A stretch of 5,295 nucleotides of DNA from Holosporales bacterium (GCA_031265645.1 JAISCJ010000034.1:1-5295); one strand, 5' to 3'; shown: positions 1-5,295, numbered from the stretch's first letter. Numbers and translations are program-made. Notes: a model not told the origin generated them from the sequence alone.

Positions 1-746
1 GATCCTGTCCCGATCTTTGCTATTTCCGTAACAAGCCGCGAGTCAAACCCTCTTGATCCAACTTGCGTCAATGCAAAAAGGGCTTTTTCTTCTTCGCCAG
101 TTGCGTCTTTAGTTGGTCCATTTATTATTGGAACGCTCCGAATTGTGTCCAGCAGCGCGTTCAACCGTCCAAAATATGTATAAGTACCATTTTCTACTTC
201 TGGATCCCTAGACGGGTCGCTTGAGTATGTCTCAATGTTGCCTTCATGTACGCCACTGCCAGCGCTGCAAAAATCGGCTATAGATAAAACATTGTTTGTT
301 GTATTCCCTTGTCTGTAATTCCCTGCGGAGTAGGCGCCTAAACTTTCAATATTTGCCTTTTTAGAATTAAAATCAAAAAGACTGTCTTGCGCGTTAATAC
401 ATTTCATCAAGTTTCTGATTTTTTTTATTTTTCCAAATGCTGTAGTCGCAAATTCTTCGTCCGCGATGATCTCGCTAAACTTATTGGTCTCGAAAGTCGT
501 TATCATTGATTTCATTGTAGGCCGTTTGGCCAATAAATAAGCCGTACACAAGGTGACGTTTTTGTTTACAGCAGTACTCCATATAGTATTAAGCGCATTA
601 GTAGTAATCTGCGTATTCGCATTTGCTGCGCCATATTCTGGTGCGACTTTGTCCAATAATGTCTCAACTTCTTTGGTGCTATGCCCGCTTTCCAGAAGAA
701 ACGTGCTCCAAATTATTGATTGTAATAACTTGGTTCGCAAAGTCAT
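1..746 (-). CDS. Hypothetical protein, C-terminal end cut by the window edge
   Basis: An uninterrupted minus-strand frame runs from an ATG at 746-744 off the left edge, giving 248 visible codons. I do not recognise the family. The start is bounded by an in-frame TAA only four codons upstream, so 746 is the first possible ATG, but it has no good Shine-Dalgarno. A perfect AAGGAG lies about 41 nt upstream (complement of 791-796), too far to serve it. The N-terminus (MTLRTKLLQSIIWSTFLLESG) is mildly hydrophobic but not a convincing signal peptide. The rest looks soluble: a Thr/Asn/Ala-rich stretch (about residues 35-65), a Lys-rich segment (about 100-115), then a Ser/Asn/Gly-rich part with many acidic residues (about 130-215). 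Ordinary amino-acid composition over so long a frame supports real coding over the short opposite-strand frames. Function unknown; a lineage-specific secreted or surface protein is possible but unsupported. Confidence 0.75.
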   Translation of the reverse strand, partial: MTLRTKLLQSIIWSTFLLESGHSTKEVETLLDKVAPEYGAANANTQITTNALNTIWSTAVNKNVTLCTAYLLAKRPTMKSMITTFETNKFSEIIADEEFATTAFGKIKKIRNLMKCINAQDSLFDFNSKKANIESLGAYSAGNYRQGNTTNNVLSIADFCSAGSGVHEGNIETYSSDPSRDPEVENGTYTYFGRLNALLDTIRSVPIINGPTKDATGEEEKALFALTQVGSRGFDSRLVTEIAKIGTG

Positions 747-790
747 ACAAAATAAATATTATCAGTGCCTTCGTTTATTCTAAATGTATT

Positions 791-796
791 CTCCTT
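791..796 (-). promoter_or_regulatory. Orphan Shine-Dalgarno sequence AAGGAG
   Basis: The minus strand reads TTAAGGAGAATACATTTAG here. AAGGAG is a perfect ribosome binding site, but no ATG, GTG or TTG follows at 5-12 nt. The next usable start on this strand is the ATG at 746, about 41 nt away. It may be a relic of an older start, a sign of a small indel near the beginning of the adjacent gene, or chance. Confidence 0.3.
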
Positions 797-871
797 AATA
801 AAACGTGTACGATTTTAGCTGTATTCGCGTCATTGCTCTCAAAACAAGAGCTAAGGCAGCGCAATCTTCTG

Positions 872-920
872 AAAAAGAACGGTCCAAGACCAATCTTGGA
901 GGGCCGTTTGTTCTTTTTTT
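872..920. terminator. Bidirectional intrinsic-terminator-like hairpin
   Basis: The outer arm AAAAAGAAC (872-880) pairs with GTTCTTTTT (910-918). GG (881-882) can pair with CC (904-905), leaving small bulges. The inner arm TCCAAGA (883-889) pairs perfectly with TCTTGGA (894-900) across a 4-nt CCAA loop. T runs follow the stem on both strands (T7 at 914-920 on plus, T5 on minus), so it could stop transcription either way. No gene clearly ends into it from either side, which is odd. It sits about 125 nt upstream of the minus-strand gene starting at 746, so it might insulate or attenuate that gene. Confidence 0.65.
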
Positions 921-1104
921 ATCCACGAAACCTGTTAGTAAGTCTGTTAGTTATTCTGGGATAAAGCTCTGAACAGCAGGCCAATGTTACCTAAAATACA
1001 CTATGGTCACTTTTTGAGCACTGGCCGTGATCTTAGTAAAACAACACTTTTCGCTGTGAACCATCTTTTGTCAAATGCCGTTTGGTTTTAAATCGTGTCA
1101 ACGG

Positions 1105-1121
1105 AATTTTCTTCGAAAATT
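1105..1121. repeat. Short AT-rich inverted repeat
   Basis: AATTTTC (1105-1111) and GAAAATT (1115-1121) are perfect complements around a 3-nt TTC loop. Three further pairs (AAC 1100-1102 with GTT 1122-1124) are possible if GG at 1103-1104 is bulged. No T run follows, so a terminator is unlikely. It could be a protein-binding palindrome or chance in AT-rich DNA. Confidence 0.35.
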
Positions 1122-1345
1122 GTTAATATCTTTCTTGAATCAGGTTAGCCTTTTGATAAACACAAAAATATGCATGCTATCCTCCGGTCATGGCGGATTT
1201 TTCTCGGAATAAGAAGAGGTTTCGTTAGAAAACTATGTTTAGTCGAGCCGGCAGTGTTGCACGTTAGTATCAACTCCAAAAAAGCAAGATGAGAATTTTT
1301 GAGCTTTTAACTATTTTTTAATGTTTTTGTGCTATACAAAACCAT

Positions 1346-1364
1346 CCCAAACCCCCACCCACCC
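1346..1364 (-). other. Putative G-quadruplex motif on the minus strand
   Basis: The minus strand reads GGGTGGGTGGGGGTTTGGG: four runs of at least three G with loops of 1, 1 and 3 nt (or 1, 1 and up to 5 if the G5 run slips). This meets the usual G3-N(1-7) definition and its very short loops favour a stable parallel quadruplex. It lies in non-coding DNA, about 350 bases upstream of the plus-strand operon. The motif is plain to read; folding in the cell is inference. Confidence 0.6.
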
Positions 1365-1375
1365 AGGGGTTTTTT
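1349..1375 (+). terminator. Possible intrinsic terminator overlapping the G-quadruplex motif
   Basis: AAACCCC (1349-1355) pairs perfectly with GGGGTTT (1366-1372) around a 10-nt loop, CACCCACCCA. The GC core is followed by T6 (1370-1375). The shape suits a plus-strand intrinsic terminator, but no recognisable plus-strand gene precedes it. If functional, it would end an unannotated transcript starting somewhere in about 920-1340. The same C tracts are the complement of the quadruplex motif, so the two structures are mutually exclusive in single-stranded DNA. Confidence 0.4.
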
Positions 1376-1665
1376 AGCGGTGGCGCACACATCTCATCAC
1401 AATAATCCCCCAAAAAAAGTAAACATTGCAACCTACTCACCACATTTTTCCGCATACTATTTTTTATTATGTGGCACAAAAGCATCATTGCGTTCATCTC
1501 TTTTCTTCTTGGGATTATTTTTAGAAAATTTTCCTAACGAGCCCTATGCTCTGTATCCTTCAATCAAGACGCCGTACAGCCTCGATATCCACGCCTCCAA
1601 ACAGATGTCCAGATCTTTGAATGATGCACAAGTTATTAACATTCAATTCGTTTTTAAATTTTTGA

Positions 1666-1671
1666 TATTAT
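1666..1671 (+). promoter_or_regulatory. Candidate -10 element for the small-protein/gpmI operon
   Basis: TATTAT matches five of six positions of the sigma-70 -10 consensus. It lies about 40 nt before the first ORF of the operon, the expected place for a short leader. The upstream hexamer at normal spacing (around 1642-1648) is a poor -35 match. A 6-bp inverted repeat (TTGAAT 1617-1622, ATTCAA 1641-1646) covers the -35 zone and could be an operator. Weak prediction in AT-rich sequence. Confidence 0.25.
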
Positions 1672-1711
1672 CATTATGTTGGTGATGAATTTATTGCTGG
1701 AGTAAGAGCGT

Positions 1712-2032
1712 ATGCCTGCCAAAAGCGTTTATTATGCAGCTAAGTGCATGTTTTCTCCAGAAAAAAATACACCATCTCCGTTTTGTAAAACAAACTCGCC
1801 CATTTCCAAAGCACCGTTTACACCATTAAAAATGTCGGGGTGTTTCTACAAGGGGGCTGCGAAATCAGAGGCTATGCTAATTATTCGGATGATGGCCAAT
1901 CAGAGCGCGAAAGACAGGAAGTATCGCGAATTTTTGGAGCACTTGAACAGAGAAATCAGCCTGAAAAACGGCGATTTTGAGGCTGAAGTGCTCGCACGCG
2001 ACGCGCTGATGAATCGTTGGCTTAAGCAATGA
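1712..2032 (+). CDS. Small hypothetical protein upstream of gpmI
   Basis: This encodes 106 residues with no family I recognise. The ATG at 1712 is preceded by GGAG (1699-1702) at a 9-nt spacing and an in-frame TAA at 1703-1705, so it is the first possible start and has a ribosome binding site. The protein has two parts. Residues 1-55 are Pro/Ser/Lys/Cys-rich with low helix expectation. Residues 60-106 are strongly charged and look helical (KDRKYREFLEHLNREI, then FEAEVLARDALMNRWLKQ), typical of a small soluble helical domain. The second half is the more persuasively coding; internal ATGs at 1748, 1832 or near 1874 leave open a shorter product. Its stop (TGA 2030-2032) overlaps one possible gpmI start as ATGA and lies 8 nt before the other, so the two genes are almost certainly cotranscribed. 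No membrane segment or signal peptide. Function unknown. Confidence 0.62.
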   Translation: MPAKSVYYAAKCMFSPEKNTPSPFCKTNSPISKAPFTPLKMSGCFYKGAAKSEAMLIIRMMANQSAKDRKYREFLEHLNREISLKNGDFEAEVLARDALMNRWLKQ

Positions 2033-2034
2033 GG
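2031..2034 (+). promoter_or_regulatory. Ribosome binding site deciding the gpmI start
   Basis: GAGG lies 6 nt before the ATG at 2041, a good Shine-Dalgarno position, and overlaps the stop codon of the upstream small gene. The other in-frame ATG, at 2029, has only a weak TTAAG in front. I therefore prefer 2041, with ribosomes finishing the upstream gene well placed to reinitiate there. Confidence 0.6.
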
Positions 2035-2040
2035 CATTGC

Positions 2041-3573
2041 ATGACTACGCAGAAGCATGGAGTAAAGCGAAAGGTCGCCTTGTGCATTTTAGATGGTTGG
2101 GGCATAAGTTCGTCCTCCTATGGCGATGCAACGCGTGTTGCTGCGTATTTCAAAAAGCTTTGGAGCACATATCCGCACACATTACTGCAAGCATCTGGTT
2201 CGGCCGTTGGATTGCCGGATGGACAGATGGGAAATTCAGAAGTGGGACATACGACAATAGGCCTTGGACGAATTATCAAACAAGACTTACTTAGGATTAA
2301 CGATGCAATGTTGGATGGCACTTTAGCGCAAAAATTGCAAACATTTGCTGCGAAAATTCGTGCCAAAGGCGGAGCTGCACACGTATTAGGCTTAGCGTCT
2401 CCAGGTGGTGTTCATTCACACATAGATCATATGCAATCGGTAATAAATATCATTGCTTTAGAAGGCGTTAACGTATACGTGCACGTGATTCTTGATGGGC
2501 GCGACACCCAGTCTTGCAGCGATTCTGTCCTTGCTTTTCAGTCAAAGCTTCCTTCTAACACGAAAATCGTGTCTGCATGCGGGCGTTTTTGGGCAATGGA
2601 TCGGGATCATCGCTGGGAACGTACTGAAGATGCGTACCGGCTTATCGCAGAGCAGCAAGGAAAAATGCATGCACCTTCGTGCGAAGATATGTTTAAAACC
2701 GTCCGCCCAACGAGTGACGAGTTTGTGTTGCCATTTACAATTGGTGACGCGTACAGCGAAAGCTTGGATAATGGACTGGTTTTTATTAATTTCCGGGCCG
2801 ATCGCGCACGACAAATCACTCGAGCGCTTACTGATCCAAGTTTTGATGAGTTTGAACGAAAAAATTTTCCTAGGTTCTCTTCAGTATTGACGATGACGGA
2901 GTACGATAAATCATTCGAGCCTTTTTGCAAATCTTTGATTTCAAAAGATTGGGTCGAAAGTTCATTAGGGCAAGTTTTGTCGAATCGGCAAATGCGTCAA
3001 TTTCGCATTGCAGAGTCGGAAAAATATGCCCATGTAACTTACTTCTTAAATGGTGGCATTGAAGAGCCGATGTCTGGTGAACATAGAGTATTAATTCCTT
3101 CGCCAAACGTCCAAACGTACGATGAGACCCCCGCAATGAGCGCTGAGGTCGTAACGCAAGAAGTGATTGCTGCGTTTCAGTACGATTATGACTTAATTGT
3201 TGTTAATTACGCCAACGCGGATATGCTCGGACACACAGGAAATTTGCAGGCAACAGAGCAATCAATCCTTGTTGTTGACGAATGCTTAGCTCGCCTTGTT
3301 GATTCAGCAAAGCAGCACGGTTATACGCTGTTTATCACTGCAGATCACGGCAATGCGGAGCAGATGCTTAACGCTGACGGTTCTCCACAAAATATGCATA
3401 CGACAAACTTGGTGCCGTTTCTTGTTTTGGATGAAGATGTGCATTTGTCCGATAGCGACGGCGAACTTGCAAACATTGCGCCAACAATATTACAGTATTT
3501 GGGAATTTCTCCACCCGTTGAGATGGCATCAAGTTTACTGCAACACGCGTCTTCTAAAAAAGATGTGCCTTGA
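2041..3573 (+). CDS. gpmI: 2,3-bisphosphoglycerate-independent phosphoglycerate mutase
   Basis: Cofactor-independent, Mn2+-dependent iPGM interconverts 3- and 2-phosphoglycerate in the cytosol (glycolysis/gluconeogenesis). From the ATG at 2041 it has 510 residues, the normal length. It belongs to the alkaline-phosphatase superfamily; all expected active-site residues are visible: D18 in the LDGWG metal site, the nucleophile S66 in GNSEVGH, the His pair of GGVHSH (125/127), R154-D155 in DGRD, R182 and R188 in GRFWAMDR, R252 and R255 in NFRADR, K328 in SEKYAHVTYF, D394 and H398 in NADMLGH, D435-H436 in TADHGN and H453 in NMHTTN. The two-domain order (phosphatase halves flanking the transferase domain, about residues 75-310) is intact. 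An in-frame ATG at 2029 would add four residues and overlap the upstream stop as ATGA, but 2041 has the better ribosome binding site. It is second in a probable two-gene operon. In Anaplasmataceae-like organisms it would serve mainly gluconeogenesis, an inference. Confidence 0.98.
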   Translation: MTTQKHGVKRKVALCILDGWGISSSSYGDATRVAAYFKKLWSTYPHTLLQASGSAVGLPDGQMGNSEVGHTTIGLGRIIKQDLLRINDAMLDGTLAQKLQTFAAKIRAKGGAAHVLGLASPGGVHSHIDHMQSVINIIALEGVNVYVHVILDGRDTQSCSDSVLAFQSKLPSNTKIVSACGRFWAMDRDHRWERTEDAYRLIAEQQGKMHAPSCEDMFKTVRPTSDEFVLPFTIGDAYSESLDNGLVFINFRADRARQITRALTDPSFDEFERKNFPRFSSVLTMTEYDKSFEPFCKSLISKDWVESSLGQVLSNRQMRQFRIAESEKYAHVTYFLNGGIEEPMSGEHRVLIPSPNVQTYDETPAMSAEVVTQEVIAAFQYDYDLIVVNYANADMLGHTGNLQATEQSILVVDECLARLVDSAKQHGYTLFITADHGNAEQMLNADGSPQNMHTTNLVPFLVLDEDVHLSDSDGELANIAPTILQYLGISPPVEMASSLLQHASSKKDVP

Positions 3574-3679
3574 TTACATGCAGCACATGTTTTCGCTGCT
3601 TGGACTTGATGTTAAAGAAATCCTAATTATCGCTAGCTGAATGTTAATATCAGGTGGGGGCAATGATGCTCTGTTCCGC
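3574..3679. other. Convergent spacer between gpmI and the DedA-family gene
   Basis: gpmI (plus) and the DedA-family gene (minus) run toward each other with 106 bases between their stops. The only hairpin I see is GCAGC (3580-3584) with GCTGC (3595-3599) around a 10-nt loop, without a T run. No convincing intrinsic terminator exists for either gene, so 3' overlap of transcripts or factor-dependent termination is possible. Confidence 0.5.
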
Positions 3680-4297
3680 TCAGGACTTGCTTCCGCGCTT
3701 GAACCACTTGCCTTTAAATTTGATGAGCGTTGTCACAATGATTGCTGTAATTATGACCCCGACGATAGCGGCTTGCAGTTTGTGCATGCTGCTATCAACA
3801 AGGTGCCCGGTTTTCACATCAAAAAAGAAATCCCCTAAGCAATAGCCCGCGCTACAACTGATTACCATCCAAATTAAAGCAGAAGCAATGTTTAGCGGAA
3901 TAAATCGTCTAGGGAGACTTCCGCAAAGGCCAATCACAACTGGACTAATTGCGCGGATTCCATATATGAAGCGAAATGACAATATAAACCACGTATCATA
4001 CTTCTTAAGCAAGAGCACAACTCTTTTGGACTTTTGGTACAACTTGGGAAAGCGCTCTGATATTGGGCGCCCAGGATGTTTGTACATATAGTGCCCGACG
4101 TAAAAGAGCACTTGATCGATAAACACCGTGCTAAAAAAGGCAATTGCCCCAATTTTTACTATTGATAAATATCCTGCTGCAGCTAGAGCACTTGCGCTAA
4201 GGATTATGGTTTCGCCCTCAATCATAGCGCCAAAGAGCACTATTGTGTACGCTATTCCAGGAGAACTTCTTATTAGATCGAGCAAACTGTCCAGCAT
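3680..4297 (-). CDS. DedA-family (VTT/SNARE-associated) inner membrane protein
   Basis: A 205-residue polytopic membrane protein of the DedA superfamily, whose members move or scramble lipids (some bacterial ones recycle undecaprenyl phosphate) and support envelope homeostasis. Landmarks are in order. A hydrophobic N-terminal segment leads to the acidic re-entrant motif MIEGETIILSASALAAAGYL (residues 25-44, with E27 and E29). D61 lies in IDQVLFYVGHYMY, matching the family's Gly-Asp/Tyr/Gly-Arg region. SFRFIYGIRAISPVV (107-121) carries arginines R109 and R115, six apart as in the conserved arginine pair of this family. A late helix with W143 and a C-terminal helix (about 176-193) precede a basic tail KFKGKWFKRGSKS. 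Length is normal. An in-frame TAA four codons upstream fixes the ATG at 4297; the ribosome binding site is weak (TAGG, about 3 nt away). It probably has its own promoter in the 209-base spacer. The substrate cannot be deduced. Confidence 0.92.
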   Translation of the reverse strand: MLDSLLDLIRSSPGIAYTIVLFGAMIEGETIILSASALAAAGYLSIVKIGAIAFFSTVFIDQVLFYVGHYMYKHPGRPISERFPKLYQKSKRVVLLLKKYDTWFILSFRFIYGIRAISPVVIGLCGSLPRRFIPLNIASALIWMVISCSAGYCLGDFFFDVKTGHLVDSSMHKLQAAIVGVIITAIIVTTLIKFKGKWFKRGSKS

Positions 4298-4332
4298 GTG
4301 CCTAATTTATGTGCGCAAATTCCAATGTAGGG

Positions 4333-4338
4333 AGTGTA
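4333..4338 (-). promoter_or_regulatory. Candidate extended -10 element for the DedA-family gene
   Basis: The minus strand reads TGCTACACT, an extended -10 (TGn plus TACACT, four of six to consensus), about 36 nt before the ATG at 4297. No good -35 lies at standard spacing. A G7 tract (4352-4358) falls within or beside the -35/spacer zone, so its length could affect this promoter. Low confidence. Confidence 0.22.
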
Positions 4339-4351
4339 GCACACGACATTT

Positions 4352-4413
4352 GGGGGGGAAATGTTTTCACATGACTTTTTCCTAAGTTCCGAGACTTGCA
4401 AAAAAGTCCCCCC
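4352..4413. repeat. Nested inverted repeats that can form a three-way junction
   Basis: Outer stem: five of the G7 tract (4354-4358) with CCCCC (4409-4413). Inside are two adjacent hairpins: ATGT (4361-4364) with ACAT (4369-4372) around TTTC, and GACTTTTT (4373-4380) with AAAAAGTC (4401-4408). The latter is extended across a 3x3 internal loop by AAGT (4384-4387) with ACTT (4394-4397). Stems abut at the junction with only two unpaired bases (4359-4360). It lies just upstream of the DedA-family gene and downstream of the minus-strand gene ending at 4507. No T run follows directly, so it is not a classic terminator. It may be a leader structure, a processing site or a degenerate terminator. Confidence 0.5.
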
Positions 4414-4506
4414 GAAATATTAAGCTTCTATTTTTTACAAATCTAATTCGTCAACGCCTTGCTAGGCATGTGTTTCCTGATATGGACCTGCCATAATTTG
4501 GAATAT

Positions 4507-5295
4507 CTACTGGAATTCATCACATTTTGCCTTGCCTAACCACGTCTCCGCTTTCAGGTAATCTTTAATTAGCGTTATGTCTGTGTCCTTTCCAACAAGG
4601 GTATCAGGCTCATTTTGATAAGAAACGCTACCATAGACAAAGCTAAGTATATTCAGAGCCACCTTTCTGAGATTGAATTGCTCGCAGAATAATCTCCTAT
4701 AATATTCGCTCTGTTGGGGTCCAACACACACACCACAAATACGCGTCAAAATAAACTCTACAGAATTTTTTACAATATTAAAATTAAGTGTATAAAAAAG
4801 GTGAAGATCTATACATAACTCTTGTGAGTACCTGCCAAAAAATCGAATAAAAGTAAATACTGATGCGGCATTCGTTAGTACATCTATACAATGATTACTG
4901 TTTCCATCCTGCTGATCAGTTTGTCTTGCCAATTCAAAAAATACTTTGCGGCAAAAAATGGTATAGAACGTATCTAAAGGATCCATAGCAAGTTTAAAAA
5001 CTGCGCGGACAGTATAATACTCAACAGGTCTATTATAATCATTCAAAAAAGTACCGATCTCGTACGCAGCGAGACAAAGAAAACTCACTGGAGCGAAGCG
5101 CACTGTAGGATTCGAGAATCTTTCCATCTCAGATATTTTTCCAAGAATGTCTTGAGGGATAGGTTGAAATATATCAAGTTTTATATATTTCCATGGTGCG
5201 TTTTCCATAAAAAACGTAGATATTTCCTGTTGCATGCGTTCGTCCGTTTCATACCTGTATACAGCTATTAACCTTCCACTAAAGTCTGTCGATTT
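4507..5295 (-). CDS. Hypothetical protein, N-terminus cut by the window edge
   Basis: The minus-strand frame stays open from the right edge to a TAG at 4509-4507, giving 262 visible residues; an internal ATG at 5235 is probably not the start, since 20 further in-frame codons run to the edge. I recognise no family. The sequence is rich in Phe, Tyr, Cys and Leu, with amphipathic helical character through most of its length (for example LFYTLNFNIVKNSVEFILTR, then CGVCVGPQQSEYYRRLFCEQ). The C-x-x-C at CGVC, with several other cysteines, could bind metal or form disulfides, but spacing does not match a known finger. No segment is long and hydrophobic enough to be a sure membrane helix. The C-terminus is charged (KAETWLGKAKCDEFQ). 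Same strand as the DedA-family gene but 209 bases away with structured DNA between, so cotranscription is uncertain. A lineage-specific effector-like or structural protein is possible; no function can be assigned. Confidence 0.82.
   Translation of the reverse strand, partial: KSTDFSGRLIAVYRYETDERMQQEISTFFMENAPWKYIKLDIFQPIPQDILGKISEMERFSNPTVRFAPVSFLCLAAYEIGTFLNDYNRPVEYYTVRAVFKLAMDPLDTFYTIFCRKVFFELARQTDQQDGNSNHCIDVLTNAASVFTFIRFFGRYSQELCIDLHLFYTLNFNIVKNSVEFILTRICGVCVGPQQSEYYRRLFCEQFNLRKVALNILSFVYGSVSYQNEPDTLVGKDTDITLIKDYLKAETWLGKAKCDEFQ

Larger units (their letters stand above)
747..1711. other. Long intergenic region without a convincing gene
   Basis: These 965 bases separate the divergent genes at 746 (minus) and 1712 (plus). 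The longest frame wholly inside (1329-1685, plus) encodes a Pro/His/Ser/Phe-rich sequence with no family resemblance, no ribosome binding site and a terminator-like C-rich block inside it, so I do not call it. The region is AT-rich with homopolymer runs. It holds a strong hairpin (872-920), a short direct repeat (CTGTTAGT at 932-939 and 944-951), an AT-rich inverted repeat (1105-1121), a C-rich block with G-quadruplex potential on the minus strand (1346-1364), and the presumed promoter region of the downstream operon. Room for small RNAs exists, but none matches a family I know. I see no tRNA-like cloverleaf. Confidence 0.7.

Noticed and set aside
553..783. Plus-strand frame whose first 30 residues look like a signal peptide or membrane helix
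   Set aside because: It starts at GTG, is only 76 codons and lies mostly antisense to the much longer frame of the gene at 1-746. The hydrophobic run is a by-product of the opposite strand.
932..951. Direct repeat of CTGTTAGT at 12-bp spacing
   Set aside because: Two copies of 8 bp are too few and too short to claim an operator or a repeat array.
623..964. Plus-strand frame of 113 codons across the gene start at 746
   Set aside because: It overlaps the opposite gene and passes straight through the terminator-like hairpin at 872-920, which is incompatible with ordinary coding.
1329..1685. Plus-strand open frame of 118 codons in the long gap
   Set aside because: The composition is odd (Pro, His, Ser and Phe-rich), there is no ribosome binding site, and the frame runs through the C-rich terminator-like block. 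I recognise no domain.
2118..3136. Several minus-strand frames of 80-107 codons inside gpmI
   Set aside because: They are shadows of a fully conserved gpmI reading frame with all active-site residues intact.
3888..4385. Plus-strand frames opposite the DedA-family gene
   Set aside because: The minus-strand frame shows DedA motifs over its full length; the opposite frames have no support.
4456..4467. GCCT/AGGC hairpin just past the stop at 4507 as a terminator
   Set aside because: The stem is only 4 bp with no T run on the minus strand, too weak to call.
1..5295. Search for CRISPR repeats, insertion-sequence ends, tRNA or rRNA genes and defence systems
   Set aside because: I found no regularly spaced repeats, transposase motifs, cloverleaf signatures or recognisable defence or toxin domains on either strand.

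Overview
The window looks like a chromosomal piece from a bacterium with moderate to low GC and loose gene packing. Only two of its five genes belong to families I recognise: a complete cofactor-independent phosphoglycerate mutase (gpmI) and a DedA-type membrane protein. The other three encode proteins I cannot place. A single-copy iPGM, about 1 kb without credible genes and lineage-restricted unknown proteins would fit an obligately intracellular alphaproteobacterium. Among these, Anaplasmataceae of the Anaplasma phagocytophilum type are my best guess: the iPGM segment around 'RIAESEKYAHVTYF' reads like rickettsial and Wolbachia iPGMs. This assignment is an inference from protein flavour and base composition, not proof.

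Layout, left to right. Positions 1-746 (minus strand) hold the N-terminal 248 codons of an unrecognised protein whose 3' end lies beyond the left edge. Positions 747-1711 form a gap of about 965 bases with no convincing gene but several structured elements. These are a bidirectional terminator-like hairpin at 872-920, an AT-rich inverted repeat at 1105-1121, and a C-rich block at 1346-1375 whose minus strand carries a four-tract G-quadruplex motif and whose plus strand can fold a terminator-like hairpin. Positions 1712-3573 (plus strand) are a probable two-gene operon: a small unknown protein of 106 residues, then gpmI at its 3' end. The two are separated by only a few bases or overlap by ATGA, depending on the gpmI start.

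Positions 3574-3679 are a short convergent spacer without a clear terminator. Positions 3680-4297 (minus strand) encode the DedA-family membrane protein. The 209-base spacer at 4298-4506 contains a G7 tract and a nested set of inverted repeats that can be drawn as a three-way junction just upstream of the DedA gene. Positions 4507-5295 (minus strand) hold the C-terminal 262 residues of a second unrecognised protein whose start lies beyond the right edge.

The genes do not form an obvious pathway. GpmI interconverts 3- and 2-phosphoglycerate in central carbon metabolism, the DedA protein probably moves or organises membrane lipids, and the small upstream protein may simply share transcription and translation with gpmI. 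I see no CRISPR array, insertion sequence, tRNA or rRNA, and no clear defence or toxin system. The most unusual material is the structured non-coding DNA and the two edge-truncated unknown proteins.
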